Below, one piece after another: positions 28,469 through 37,800 of a stretch of DNA of 64,000 nucleotides. Both the position numbers and the translations under genes were made by a program. This stretch comes from Rickettsiales bacterium (GTDB taxonomy: Bacteria; Pseudomonadota; Alphaproteobacteria; Rickettsiales; JABIRX01). Below the pieces are notes generated by a model that ran no database searches, was not told the DNA's origin, and was given only the letters and a program-made list of their open reading frames with translations. Positions within the stretch are counted from its first letter, which is position 1; every line of letters begins with the position of its first letter. Location of the stretch: positions 8,001 to 72,000 of the forward strand of contig JADHOX010000002.1 of the NCBI GenBank assembly GCA_016778805.1, given 5' to 3'.

Positions 28469-29269
28469 TCAAATATCGGTTAGAATATCTTTCATCTCGT
28501 AAAAACCTCTAGCTTTTCCTAAGGACCAAATAGCTGCTTCTAATGCTCCGTTAGCAAAAATGCTTCTGTTTTGAGCATGATGTTTGATTTCTATAATATC
28601 ATTTTCGCCTGCAAAAATAACATTATGATCTCCAATTACCGATCCGCCTCTAAGTGCAGCAAAGCCTATTTCATTTTGATTACGTGATGATTGGGATATG
28701 CCTTCGCGGGATTTAACAGCCACATCATTAAATTTTATTTTTTTGGCTTCAGCTATTTTTTCCCCCAAAGTTAAAGCTGTTCCAGATGGAGCATCTTTTT
28801 TATGCTTATGATGCATTTCACAGATTTCAACATCATAGTTTTTGAGCATTTGGGCTGCCTGAGCTGCAAGTATATTTAAAACATTTACGCCAATACTCAT
28901 ATTTGATGACCATAGAATAGGTATCTTATTACCTGCATTTTTAAGTTTTACAAACTCTTCAGAGCTAAACCCAGTTGTACCACTTATGAAGTTTTTATTA
29001 TTTTTTATAGCTGTTTCAAGAGCTTTCATGCAAAGATCCGGAGTTGAGAAGTCTATTACAACATCAGATAGTTTTATCGTCTCATCAAGATCGCTTGAAG
29101 TGATAGAGTCAACACCATATTTACTTTTTATCTCGGCAATTTTTGTTTGGTTTTCAAGAGATCGTAAACTTGCTACACCATACTTGATATTAACAGATTC
29201 ATAATTAAGAGAACAATCTAAAATAGCCTTTCCCATCTTGCCGGTAATACCAATGAGACATATATCCAT
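28469..29269 (-). CDS. dapB: 4-hydroxy-tetrahydrodipicolinate reductase
   Basis: DapB reduces HTPA in the diaminopimelate/lysine pathway, giving the cell-wall precursor meso-DAP. The 266-residue protein has the NAD(P) motif CLIGITGKMGKAI, SGTTGFSSEE, and the catalytic EMHHKHKKDAPSGTAL (about residues 153-168) with the His-His and Lys. It sits alone, 75 nt downstream of rpmA. Confidence 0.97.
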   Translation of the reverse strand: MDICLIGITGKMGKAILDCSLNYESVNIKYGVASLRSLENQTKIAEIKSKYGVDSITSSDLDETIKLSDVVIDFSTPDLCMKALETAIKNNKNFISGTTGFSSEEFVKLKNAGNKIPILWSSNMSIGVNVLNILAAQAAQMLKNYDVEICEMHHKHKKDAPSGTALTLGEKIAEAKKIKFNDVAVKSREGISQSSRNQNEIGFAALRGGSVIGDHNVIFAGENDIIEIKHHAQNRSIFANGALEAAIWSLGKARGFYEMKDILTDI

Positions 29270-29344
29270 ATAAATAACTAATTAATTTATAAATTAGAGT
29301 GTCAAAAAAAAATCAAATGACAAGATATTAATAATTTGGAAAGT

Positions 29345-29599
29345 TTACTGTACTGTTTTTACTTCAGCGAAAGTTTTGTTACGAGCTTTCTTAAAAGAAA
29401 CTACACCATTAATTAAAGAGAATAGGGTGTGGTCTTTTCCCATTCCAACATTTTCACCAGGGTAAAATTTTGTTCCTCTTTGTCTAACAATTATTTGACC
29501 AGGTTTAATTTGTTGACCAGCATAAAGCTTTACACCAAGTCTTCTTCCTGCCGAATCTCTTCCGTTCCTGGAGCTACCACCTGCTTTCTTATGAGCCAT
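29345..29599 (-). CDS. rpmA: 50S ribosomal protein bL27
   Basis: An 84-residue ribosomal protein near the peptidyl-transferase centre. The N-terminus [22 protein letters not shown] is canonical and lacks the Firmicute-type cleaved extension. [22 protein letters not shown] is the other hallmark. It follows rplU by 8 nt in the usual rplU-rpmA pair. Confidence 0.97.
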   Translation of the reverse strand: MAHKKAGGSSRNGRDSAGRRLGVKLYAGQQIKPGQIIVRQRGTKFYPGENVGMGKDHTLFSLINGVVSFKKARNKTFAEVKTVQ

Positions 29600-29607
29600 C
29601 GTTTAAC

Positions 29608-29919
29608 CTATTGTTTAATTGCTAAAATTTTGATTAAAGTACGGTTTTGTCTATGACCGTTCTTTCTTCTGTAATTATGTCTTTTTTTCTTTTTGAAGAT
29701 TATTACTTTCTTATCTTTAACATGCTCTAGCACTTCAGCTTCAACAGAAGCTCCTTTTACATTTGGCGTACCAACAGCAGCTCCTTTTTCATTTTGGATA
29801 AATAGAACATTATCAAATTTAATTTTACTTGAAGCTTCGTCAGAAACTCTATCAACTAAAACTTTGTCGTTTTCGGAGACTTTATATTGTTTGCCTTTAA
29901 TGTTTAATATAGCGTACAT
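29608..29919 (-). CDS. rplU: 50S ribosomal protein bL21
   Basis: A 103-residue large-subunit protein. Conserved YAILNIKGKQYKVSENDKVLVDR opens it and KKRHNYRRKNGHRQNRTLIKI closes it. It is first in the rplU-rpmA operon, with a near-consensus promoter about 20 nt upstream. Confidence 0.97.
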   Translation of the reverse strand: MYAILNIKGKQYKVSENDKVLVDRVSDEASSKIKFDNVLFIQNEKGAAVGTPNVKGASVEAEVLEHVKDKKVIIFKKKKRHNYRRKNGHRQNRTLIKILAIKQ

Positions 29920-29940
29920 AATTTTAAAAAAAGATAGATT

Positions 29941-29969
29941 TTAATAGTTCTTAATTAGTAAGTTGTCAA
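29941..29969 (-). promoter_or_regulatory. Consensus-like promoter of rplU-rpmA
   Basis: On the minus strand a perfect TTGACA (29969-29964) and TATTAA (29946-29941) are separated by 17 nt. The predicted start site is about 15 nt upstream of the rplU ATG. Confidence 0.62.
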
Positions 29970-29998
29970 CAAAAAATGCTTAACAGCTCAAAAAGAAA

Positions 29999-30481
29999 CT
30001 AAGATATTTTATTCTTGAGTTCTTTGATATTATTGTCTGAAAAATTTTGAGCAAATTTCTTGTCTTGTTTTTTTAGTGTTCCTTCAACTATATCGAAAAC
30101 ATCATCAACAATGTTTTTGGTAAGTTTTTTCATGAAATTATTTTTATCATATTCAAAGTTTTGTTTAACAGAGACTGATTTTCTTTTTATTTCTTTCTCT
30201 ATTTTATTAGTTGAGTTTTCTTCTAAAACTTTGATCCTAGTTTTAGCATTATCGACGATTTTGTCAGCTTGAAGGTTGATGGCTTTTTCTTTTTCTTTCA
30301 CTTCCTGAAGTATTTTTTCAGCTTCAAGTTTGATTTTTTCAGCTTCATTAATGCTATCTTTTACAGCTGATATTTTATTATCTAGAGCATTTAAAATTGC
30401 ATTTTTTATTATTTTGTAAATCAATCCAACAAAAATAACAAATGCTGCTGCTACCCAAAAAGTTTCATTAAAAGATATCAT
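29999..30481 (-). CDS. atpF: F0F1 ATP synthase subunit b
   Basis: A 160-residue peripheral-stalk subunit with an N-terminal membrane helix (about residues 8-27, FWVAAAFVIFVGLIYKII) and a long charged, coiled-coil cytoplasmic arm. It is last of the F0 operon atpI-atpB-atpE-b'-b. As in most alphaproteobacteria, F0 genes are separate from F1 genes, none of which are in the window. b and b' are similar in layout; the assignment rests on order and on the sequence starting with the membrane span. Confidence 0.9.
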   Translation of the reverse strand: MISFNETFWVAAAFVIFVGLIYKIIKNAILNALDNKISAVKDSINEAEKIKLEAEKILQEVKEKEKAINLQADKIVDNAKTRIKVLEENSTNKIEKEIKRKSVSVKQNFEYDKNNFMKKLTKNIVDDVFDIVEGTLKKQDKKFAQNFSDNNIKELKNKIS

Positions 30482-30504
30482 TATAGATCACCAAAGTTTT
30501 GAAA

Positions 30505-30960
30505 TTAAGATTTAGTATTTTTTATTCCGTATTTTTGCTCTAAAATAAATTGAGCAAGATCACCGACAATATTATCGAATTCTGCCTGAGCTGATTCTTT
30601 ATAATCACTTAATTTTTTAACTAAGTCATTATATTCCGCTTCTAATTCAATAGAAGCCTTATATAATGCCGCATTTTCTTGTTTATGAATCCTTTCTAAT
30701 GCCTCATTAATTAGAACTTCAGCTTTACTTCTTGCATCCTTCAAAGTTGCGTCAAAGTTTGTGCTGCTATTAAGAGCTGTATCTTTCATTTCTGATGCTT
30801 CTGACATTGAGCTCTCAATAATATTTTTTCTTTCAGATCTAATATTGTTTATCTTAGGTAAGATAAACTTTGCTGATGTTATGTAAAGAACAGCAAAGCT
30901 TAAAAATAGCCAAAAATATTGAGAAGCAAAAGGGTGGGATAAAAAATCAAGTTGCGGCAT
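30505..30960 (-). CDS. atpF': F0F1 ATP synthase subunit b'
   Basis: A 151-residue b-type stalk subunit. The N-terminal FASQYFWLFLSFAVLYITSAKFILPKI is the typical b' membrane span, followed by a coiled-coil arm rich in Glu and Ala. It lies between atpE and the second b gene. The b/b' heterodimer is the alphaproteobacterial and photosynthetic-type arrangement. Confidence 0.9.
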   Translation of the reverse strand: MPQLDFLSHPFASQYFWLFLSFAVLYITSAKFILPKINNIRSERKNIIESSMSEASEMKDTALNSSTNFDATLKDARSKAEVLINEALERIHKQENAALYKASIELEAEYNDLVKKLSDYKESAQAEFDNIVGDLAQFILEQKYGIKNTKS

Positions 30961-30970
30961 TTTTGTATTA

Positions 30971-31195
30971 TTAAGCGAATAATAAAATTAATATTGTAAC
31001 TAGAGAAAATAGCCCCATTGATTCTGCAAAACCAGCTCCAATGAAGATGTATTTTGATAGTTTTGGTTCAGATGATGGGTTTCTAGCAATGCTTTCAATA
31101 GCACTTGAGAAAATGTTACCAAGTCCTAATGCTGCACCTAAAAAACCAAAGGCAGTTAAACCAATACCGATAAATTTTAAAGCTTCTAATTCCAT
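30971..31195 (-). CDS. atpE: F0F1 ATP synthase subunit c
   Basis: A 74-residue hairpin of two membrane helices joined by the polar loop IARNPSSEPKLSKY, forming the proton-translocating ring. The ion-binding carboxylate is the Glu in GAGFAESMGLF of helix 2. The Na-type ligand set (Gln and Ser-rich) is not evident, so proton coupling is likely. It has one of the few Shine-Dalgarno-like sequences here (GAGGTAAGA before the ATG), matching the high copy number needed. Confidence 0.97.
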   Translation of the reverse strand: MELEALKFIGIGLTAFGFLGAALGLGNIFSSAIESIARNPSSEPKLSKYIFIGAGFAESMGLFSLVTILILLFA

Positions 31196-31228
31196 TCTTA
31201 CCTCGAATTAATAGTTAACAAAAAAAAC

Positions 31229-31972
31229 TTAATGCGCCAAATGAACAGCATCATTAAGATAAACACATGCTAGCATAGTGAAAATATATGCTTGCAGTAT
31301 AGCTACAAAAATCTCAAACCCGGTTAAGACAGTCAGAAATAATAAAGGAAACCAACCGCCAATAAATCCAAGTGATATAACAAAACTGGCAATAACTTTA
31401 AGCATTGTATGACCAGCTGTCATATTCGCAGCTAATCTTATTGAAAGGCTAAAAGGCCTAATAAGATATGCAAATAATTCAATTACAATTAAAAGTGGGG
31501 CCATCCAAAGTGGAGCTCCTGATGGCATAAAGATCGTTAGAAATTTTAACCCATGTTTAATAAAGGCAGCGATAACAATAATAACAAAAAGCATTGCAGC
31601 AAGTGCAAATGTAACTGTTATATGAGATGTTGTAGTAAAGCTGTAAGGTAACATACCAGCAAGATTTGAACAAAGAACAAATAAAAATAAGCTAAATATT
31701 AATGGAAAAAATTTTCTACCTTCTTCACCTGTATTGCCAATAAGCATAGATTCTACAAACTCGTAAGTTGACTCAGCTGCCATTTGTCCACGACTTGGAA
31801 TAATTTGGGTTTTCTTTAACGCTGAAACTAAAAGTATAATTGGCAAAATTGCAGCCAAAATCATAAATAATGAAGAATTTGTGATATGTAAATCAAATCC
31901 AGCAACTGATAAATTAACAAAAGGTTCTATTATAAATTGCTCTAAAGGAGAGTGCCCTTGTGATTCAGCCAT
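31229..31972 (-). CDS. atpB: F0F1 ATP synthase subunit a
   Basis: A 247-residue multi-helix channel subunit that works with the c ring. The essential Arg lies in FSLSIRLAANMTAGH (about residue 177), and the C-terminal FVAILQAYIFTMLACVYLNDAVH is conserved. Its start overlaps the atpI stop by 8 nt, indicating translational coupling. Confidence 0.97.
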   Translation of the reverse strand: MAESQGHSPLEQFIIEPFVNLSVAGFDLHITNSSLFMILAAILPIILLVSALKKTQIIPSRGQMAAESTYEFVESMLIGNTGEEGRKFFPLIFSLFLFVLCSNLAGMLPYSFTTTSHITVTFALAAMLFVIIVIAAFIKHGLKFLTIFMPSGAPLWMAPLLIVIELFAYLIRPFSLSIRLAANMTAGHTMLKVIASFVISLGFIGGWFPLLFLTVLTGFEIFVAILQAYIFTMLACVYLNDAVHLAH

Positions 31973-32243
31973 TTTTTATGTCTCTATATAAATTTAATAA
32001 TGATCCAGCGACACCTAATAACAAAAAAATTATTAAGAACAATGGTTTTGTTTGAAAAAATTTATCAAAGTAATATCCTGCAAATGCACCAATCGTTATC
32101 CCAGCTATTAATTCGGCTGAAATTTTAAATGCAAAAGATAAATTGGAAGGCTGGATAATTTCTTTTTCAGGAGTTTTTGTTGCATCAATTTTATCAGATA
32201 AGTTTTTAATTTTATCTTGTAAATTTTGATTTTCTTGAGTCAT
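31965..32243 (-). CDS. atpI: AtpI-like ATP synthase assembly protein
   Basis: A 92-residue protein with two membrane helices (about residues 36-56 and 62-82) after a charged N-terminal region. The pattern SAELIAGITIGAFAGYYFDKFFQTKPLFLIIFLLLGVAGSLLNLYR fits the AtpI/AtpZ family that assists c-ring assembly or Mg transport. It is first in the F0 operon and overlaps atpB by 8 nt. Confidence 0.85.
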   Translation of the reverse strand: MTQENQNLQDKIKNLSDKIDATKTPEKEIIQPSNLSFAFKISAELIAGITIGAFAGYYFDKFFQTKPLFLIIFLLLGVAGSLLNLYRDIKNG

Positions 32244-32339
32244 TTTTTATCGAAAGTTTTAGACTATATTCTTAAATATTTTTTTAAAGTATATTTCTTT
32301 TTGAAATTTTTTATTTCTAGTACTTGAAAGTAAATCCCC

Positions 32340-32354
32340 ATGTAATAATTACAT
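32340..32354. repeat. Palindrome in the atpI-dprA divergent region
   Basis: ATGTAAT-A-ATTACAT, two 7-bp arms around one central base, lies 19 nt before the dprA ATG and about 97 nt before the atpI start. It could be an operator, but its AT-rich make-up means chance is possible. Confidence 0.3.
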
Positions 32355-32372
32355 CATATAGCGATTAAATTT

Positions 32373-33422
32373 ATGAAATTAACTTCAAATGATCGCAAGC
32401 TTATTCGTATCTTATTATCAAAATCTAACAATTGTTCAGTTATTAGAAAGTTGGGACAACATATAATTCAAAATAATAATTTTTGTGAACTTGAACCTTT
32501 TCATTTAATTGATGAAGCTGATTTTCAAAAGTTTTATCATAAATTAAGTGATAAAATAACTGATCTTATAACTATTTTTAATGAAGATTACCCTTATGAG
32601 TTAAAACAAATTTATGATCCTCCACTTTTACTATATGTAAATGGCTTTAAATCATTATTAAGTAAAAAGAAGATATCAATTATAGGCGGAAGAAATGCTG
32701 CATATAGTGATTTGAATTTTATACAAGATTTAGCTAGTTTTTTATCAAAACAAGGATTTGTTATTGTTTCAGGTTTAGCCAATGGAATCGATACTTATGC
32801 TCATAAAGGCGCGGGTGCTGAAAATACAATTGCCGTTATCGCTTCTGGAATTGATATATGTTATCCTAAGCAAAATTATTATTTGTTTGAGGATATAAAA
32901 ACCAAAGGTCTTGTTCTAAGTGAAAATAATTTAGGGTGTCCACCAATAGCTAAATTATTTCCGCGGCGTAATAGAATTATTGTTGGTTTATCAAGTCTTA
33001 CAATAGCAAGTAATGTAAAACTAAAATCTGGGTCAATGCTTACTTGTCGTTTGGTGATTGAAAATAATCGAGATTTGATAGTGATTCCAGGACCTCCAAA
33101 TGATATTAAGCATTATGGCTCTAATAAATTAATCAGTGATGGAGCAAATATTTTTACCAATTTTGATGATTTAGCTGAGTTTCTTAAAGCAATTTACGAT
33201 ATTAAATTAGAATCTTGTGATACAAATAATAAAAGCCCAAAGTTTCATAGTAATTTTCCAAAGGATGATTTGCGCAATTTTATTCCAGCATCTGGTATAT
33301 TTTTTGATGACCTTATTTTTCAAACTAATTTTGAAAAGGCTGAATTATTAGAAAGGATTTCTGAATTTGAAATTCAAGATCTGATCTTTATTGATCATAA
33401 AAAAAGAATTTTCTTAAAATGA
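32373..33422 (+). CDS. dprA: DNA processing protein DprA
   Basis: DprA binds incoming single-stranded DNA and loads RecA during transformation; many non-competent bacteria also keep it. The 349-residue protein has a short N-terminal helical domain and the Rossmann-like core: ISIIGGRNAAYSD, VSGLANGIDTYAHKGA, TIAVIASGIDICYPKQN, FPRRNRIIVGLS and SGSMLTCRLVIE. A C-terminal winged-helix-like segment ends it. It diverges from the ATP synthase operon and precedes topA, a pairing seen in many bacteria. It is notable beside the pilus genes further on, since pili can take up DNA. Confidence 0.95.
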   Translation: MKLTSNDRKLIRILLSKSNNCSVIRKLGQHIIQNNNFCELEPFHLIDEADFQKFYHKLSDKITDLITIFNEDYPYELKQIYDPPLLLYVNGFKSLLSKKKISIIGGRNAAYSDLNFIQDLASFLSKQGFVIVSGLANGIDTYAHKGAGAENTIAVIASGIDICYPKQNYYLFEDIKTKGLVLSENNLGCPPIAKLFPRRNRIIVGLSSLTIASNVKLKSGSMLTCRLVIENNRDLIVIPGPPNDIKHYGSNKLISDGANIFTNFDDLAEFLKAIYDIKLESCDTNNKSPKFHSNFPKDDLRNFIPASGIFFDDLIFQTNFEKAELLERISEFEIQDLIFIDHKKRIFLK

Positions 33423-33550
33423 TAGTTAACAAATATTTGCCAAAATTTAGAATTGACAAAAAAGTTTTGAGAAGCATTTCTATGTCCTAAAATTTTAATT
33501 ACCATTCCAAGCTAATTTGATTTAATGGTACTAATCCAAAGTATAATTTT

Positions 33551-36019
33551 ATGAAACTAGTAATCGTCGAATCACCAGCAAAAGCAAAAACAATAGGTAA
33601 ATACCTTGGTCCAGGATATAAGGTTTTGGCTTCATATGGTCATGTTAGAGATTTGCCATCAAAAAATGGCTCAGTTCTTCCTGATCAAAATTTTAAAATG
33701 ACTTATCAGATTTCACCTAAGTCAAAAAAAATTATGGGTGAAATTGCAAAAACTGTTAAAAATTGTGATGAATTAATTCTTGCAACGGATCCTGATCGTG
33801 AAGGAGAGTCAATTTCTTGGCATATCTTAGAAAGCTTAAAAGAGACCAAAAAATTACCTAAAGAAATCAAGATTTCTAGAGTTGCATTTAACGAAATAAC
33901 TAAATCATCTATTAAAAATGCTATAAGCGCACCAAGGCAAATCGATGATGCTTTAGTTAGTGCACAGCAAGCAAGAAGGGCTCTTGATTACCTTGTTGGG
34001 TTTTCGATATCACCAATTTTGTGGCGTAAACTTCCTGGAAGTATGTCTGCGGGAAGGGTACAATCTGTTGCTTTAAGAATTCTTTGTGAAAGAGAGAAGG
34101 AAATAGAAGTTTTCCAGAAAAAAGAATATTGGTCGATACTTTTTAATTTTTCAGGCAGTATTAAAGAAGCTTTTGAAGCAAGGTTGATAGAGTTTAATGG
34201 TGATAAATTAGAAAAATTTAGCTTAGTTAATCAAAAACAAACAGATGATATTTTGTCTGTTCTTAAGTCTAAAGATTATATTCTTTCAGATGTAGAGCTT
34301 TCTGATAGGCTGAGAAAACCATTTGCTCCTTTTACAACTTCAACGCTCCAGCAAGAAGCATCAAGAAAGCTTGGTATGAGTACCAAAGTTACAATGATGG
34401 TTGCACAAAAGTTATATGAAGGTATTGAAATTAATGGTGATCCTGTTGGTTTAATCACATATATGAGAACTGATGGTATTTACATGGCCAAAGAAGCTGT
34501 CGATGCTGTTAGAAATTATGTAAAAGAAAATTATTCTGAAAAATATTTGCCAAAGTCACCAAGGCTTTACAAAAGTAAAGTTAAAAATGCTCAAGAAGCT
34601 CATGAGGCAATTAGGCCGACTGTTTTTAAATATCCACCTGAGAAAATAAGACAATATCTCGATGATCAACAATTTAAATTATATAAATTAATTTGGGATA
34701 GGGCGGTTGCTTCGCAGATGGCTGATGCAATAATGGCGAATGTAAGGTTTACCATAAATTCCAATGATAAAATAGCAACTGCAAGAGCTACAGGAAGCAC
34801 TGTTAAATTTGATGGTTTTTTAAAACTATATCCTGTTAAAGTTGATGAAGCTGGAAATTTACTTCCAAACCTTCACAAAGGAGAAAATCTAAATTTGATC
34901 GATGTTAATGGTAATCAGCATTTCACTGAGCCGCCACCAAGATATTCTGAGGCTAGTTTAGTCAAAAAACTTGAAGAGCTAGGCATAGGAAGACCTTCAA
35001 CATATTCTTCAATTATCTCAATATTAGTCGATAGAGGTTATGCTAAATTTGATAGTAAAAAATTTGTTCCTGAAATAAAGGGACGTGTAACAACAGCATT
35101 TCTAGTTTCTTTTTTCGAACAATATTTTGAATATGATTTTACAGCTAAACTTGAAGAAGATCTTGATATCATCTCCAATGGTGAATTATCATGGCAGGAT
35201 TTTCTAAATAAATTTTGGAGTGGTTTTGAAAATATTATTGCTAAAATTCAAGAAAAAGCTCCGCCGGAAATTGCTGATAAATTAACAAATGAACTTAACG
35301 TTTTGTTATTTGGCTTGGATGGAAAACCTGATTGTCCTGAATGTAAAGAGGGTAAGCTTGTTTTAAAAACAGGTAAGTTTGGAGCTTATTTATCTTGTAA
35401 TACATATCCAGATTGTAAACATACAAGGCCATTGAATAGCAATGCCTCTGTTAATGATTCTGCAGTAAATCAACAGATTGAGCAATCAGAGCTCGGTGTT
35501 GATGAGAATGGTAATCCAATAGAGCTTAAGCAAGGCCCATATGGTCCATATATTGCTGTTTTAAATAACAAAACTAATAAACCGAAAAATTATCCAATCC
35601 CTAAAAATGTTGATAAAGATAATATTGATCGTGAATTAGCTTTAAAAATTATATCGCTGCCAAGAATAGTTGGTATTCATCCTAGTACAAATTCTGAGAT
35701 TAAGGCATCTTATGGTAAATTTGGGCCTTATTTATTATATGAAAAGAAATTCTATTCGCTTAAAGAAGATGATGTCTTTGAAGTAAGTTTGGAAAAAGCG
35801 GTAACTCTAATTGAGAATTATGGTTCTAAGACAACAAAATCTTCTGGTACTTTGATTGGAAAACATCCTGATACTAATGATGATATCACATTGCATTCTG
35901 GTAAATATGGATCCTATTTAAAATATGCTAAAAAAAATTATTCGATTGGAAAAGATTTAGATTCTGATAAGATAGAATTAGATCAAGCAATTGATATAAT
36001 TAAAAATAGCAAAAAATAG
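33551..36019 (+). CDS. topA: DNA topoisomerase I
   Basis: A type IA topoisomerase of 822 residues that relaxes negative supercoils. The Toprim domain starts VIVESPAKAKTIGKYLG and has the acidic ATDPDREGESISWH. The active-site Tyr is in GLITYMRTDG (about residue 301). One four-Cys zinc motif (CPEC and CNTYPDC, about residues 595-625) is followed by two or three C-terminal repeats with GKFGPYLLY and GKYGSYLKY. A TATAAT at 33542-33547 lies only 3 nt before the ATG. The HAD gene starts immediately after its stop. Confidence 0.97.
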   Translation: MKLVIVESPAKAKTIGKYLGPGYKVLASYGHVRDLPSKNGSVLPDQNFKMTYQISPKSKKIMGEIAKTVKNCDELILATDPDREGESISWHILESLKETKKLPKEIKISRVAFNEITKSSIKNAISAPRQIDDALVSAQQARRALDYLVGFSISPILWRKLPGSMSAGRVQSVALRILCEREKEIEVFQKKEYWSILFNFSGSIKEAFEARLIEFNGDKLEKFSLVNQKQTDDILSVLKSKDYILSDVELSDRLRKPFAPFTTSTLQQEASRKLGMSTKVTMMVAQKLYEGIEINGDPVGLITYMRTDGIYMAKEAVDAVRNYVKENYSEKYLPKSPRLYKSKVKNAQEAHEAIRPTVFKYPPEKIRQYLDDQQFKLYKLIWDRAVASQMADAIMANVRFTINSNDKIATARATGSTVKFDGFLKLYPVKVDEAGNLLPNLHKGENLNLIDVNGNQHFTEPPPRYSEASLVKKLEELGIGRPSTYSSIISILVDRGYAKFDSKKFVPEIKGRVTTAFLVSFFEQYFEYDFTAKLEEDLDIISNGELSWQDFLNKFWSGFENIIAKIQEKAPPEIADKLTNELNVLLFGLDGKPDCPECKEGKLVLKTGKFGAYLSCNTYPDCKHTRPLNSNASVNDSAVNQQIEQSELGVDENGNPIELKQGPYGPYIAVLNNKTNKPKNYPIPKNVDKDNIDRELALKIISLPRIVGIHPSTNSEIKASYGKFGPYLLYEKKFYSLKEDDVFEVSLEKAVTLIENYGSKTTKSSGTLIGKHPDTNDDITLHSGKYGSYLKYAKKNYSIGKDLDSDKIELDQAIDIIKNSKK

Positions 36020-36688
36020 ATGAATCCAATTTTTGAATTAGTAATTTTTGATTGTGATGGCACTTTAATCACAAGCGAAGTGCTTAATAATACAGCTGTT
36101 TCAAAGGCTTTAAACCATTTGGGTTATAATCGTTATGATTTAGATTTATGCTTAAAAACTTTTCAGGGAAAAAGTTTTAAAGATATTTGTAAGATTGTTG
36201 AAACTAATGAGAGTTCAAGGATTGATAAATCTCTATTTGGTAATTTAATTAAACGCTTTTCGATTGAAAATATTCCTAATATTGAAGCTGTGCCAAATGC
36301 TGCTAAGGTTTTAGAGCAAATTAAACTTCCTAAAGTTGTTGGATCAAATGGTCATAGAGAGTTTGTGATAAAATATTTGGAACAAGCAGAATTACTAGGT
36401 TTTTTTGGTAAAGAAAATATCTTTACCCATAATGATTATTTAAGGCCTAAACCTTATCCAGATATGTTCCTCCATGCTGCAATGATTTATAATGTTGATC
36501 CAAGTAAAGCCATTGTAGTCGAAGATTCAACCACTGGAATTAGAGCGGCTAAGTCAGCAGGTATGTTTGCAGTTGGTTTTACAGGTGCACATTTTAATCA
36601 AGAGGATGCAAAACAACGTTTAGTAAATGAAGGTGCTGATGTAGTTATTGAAGACCTTTTAGAATTACAAAACTACTTACATGTCTAG
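36020..36688 (+). CDS. HAD-superfamily phosphatase (beta-phosphoglucomutase-like)
   Basis: A 222-residue haloacid dehalogenase-like hydrolase. Motif I FDCDGTLITSE has the nucleophile Asp; the cap domain spans about residues 18-85. Motif II is VVGSNGHRE, Lys of motif III is in RPKPYPDMF, and motif IV is VVEDSTTGIRAAKSAGM. The substrate cannot be deduced: phosphoglycolate, sugar phosphates and nucleotides are all possible. The ATG directly follows the topA stop, so it is co-transcribed and coupled. Confidence 0.9.
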   Translation: MNPIFELVIFDCDGTLITSEVLNNTAVSKALNHLGYNRYDLDLCLKTFQGKSFKDICKIVETNESSRIDKSLFGNLIKRFSIENIPNIEAVPNAAKVLEQIKLPKVVGSNGHREFVIKYLEQAELLGFFGKENIFTHNDYLRPKPYPDMFLHAAMIYNVDPSKAIVVEDSTTGIRAAKSAGMFAVGFTGAHFNQEDAKQRLVNEGADVVIEDLLELQNYLHV

Positions 36689-36740
36689 TTGCTAATAAGA
36701 TACTTTGGTTTAATAAAGCTCAAAATACATTATATAAAAA

Positions 36741-37739
36741 ATGAGGAGAGTTAAACCTATAGAATTAAATCAAAAAGCTGAAGCAAAAGATTGGCCTGTT
36801 GTTTTTAGATATTTATCAGAATCTCAGATTAATGTTGTAAAGGGATCTAATGAAAAAACTTTGTTGATCATTGCTGTTGAACAAAATTTGATCGAAATAA
36901 TTAATCAATTATTTAGTTATAGTATTATTGATGTTAATCTTTCTGATCAATTTGGAAATTCACCTTTATTTTATGCTGTTCAAAATGGTAATTTTGATAT
37001 TGTAGAATTGTTGATTAAAAAAGGTGCAAATCTTGATAAAAAAAATGATGATGGTTTTAGACCAGTAGATATAGCTTCAGCAAATGGAGATCTTCAAATA
37101 TTTAAATTTCTTTATTCAAAAATGTTTAAAATTAATGATTCTAATGACGATTTGACAACTATAATTGATTTAGCTCTAAAAAATAATAGATTGAATATTT
37201 TAGCTTATTTATTCAGTGATGATTTAAAAGATTGTCATCAAAATATTTATAAAAAAATCAATTATAAAGAATATCAGTTCAGTAATGAAGTCTTAGCCCT
37301 AGCAAGAATAATGTTGGATTATGATTTGAATCAAAATCTTCATGAGAGTGATTATTTAATAAAAATTAAACAACATATTTTAATGTCTTGTAGAAAAACG
37401 ATAAAGGCAATTAATAATGAACTTAATTTTGAAAGTTTTAATAACTTTTTTAATCAATTTATTAGATATTGTGAAGAAAATAAGAATGATATTAATGCTC
37501 TAGAGCATTATATAATTAGGGTTTCTTCAAAGGTTTCAAATTTTATTAAATGTATTGATATCACAGTAAAAGAAGATTTAAAATTTTCTAACAATGAAAT
37601 TTTTTATGCAGAAGATTTGTTGGCAAGGCTTACTTCTGATTCAATTGATATTATTGCTTTAGATGATCTAAAAACAAATTTTATTGTTGATAATGAGCAA
37701 AAGAAGTCAAATCAATCTTCTTGTTGTCGAATATGTTGA
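36741..37739 (+). CDS. Ankyrin-repeat protein with a possible C-terminal CaaX box
   Basis: A 332-residue protein with about four ankyrin repeats in residues 38-165; the clearest is FGNSPLFYAVQNGNFDIVELLIKKGANLDKKN, followed by DGFRPVDIASANGDLQIFKFL. The rest is helical with no recognised domain. There is no signal peptide. The last residues are SSCCRIC: a Cys four from the end followed by Arg-Ile-Cys fits a eukaryotic CaaX prenylation signal, with an adjacent Cys that could be palmitoylated. Ankyrin proteins in Rickettsiales are often secreted effectors, so host-membrane targeting is a reasonable inference. It starts the effector-like island. Confidence 0.85.
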   Translation: MRRVKPIELNQKAEAKDWPVVFRYLSESQINVVKGSNEKTLLIIAVEQNLIEIINQLFSYSIIDVNLSDQFGNSPLFYAVQNGNFDIVELLIKKGANLDKKNDDGFRPVDIASANGDLQIFKFLYSKMFKINDSNDDLTTIIDLALKNNRLNILAYLFSDDLKDCHQNIYKKINYKEYQFSNEVLALARIMLDYDLNQNLHESDYLIKIKQHILMSCRKTIKAINNELNFESFNNFFNQFIRYCEENKNDINALEHYIIRVSSKVSNFIKCIDITVKEDLKFSNNEIFYAEDLLARLTSDSIDIIALDDLKTNFIVDNEQKKSNQSSCCRIC

Positions 37740-37800
37740 TCTCTTCATATCTTTATTAAGACAATAATTAGAATACAGAAAACTATTTAAAAACCCTTGC

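Noticed and set aside
29270-29344. Hairpin TGTCA...TGACA after rpmA as a terminator
   Set aside because: The T-run lies in the loop rather than after the stem, and the stem is only 5 bp.
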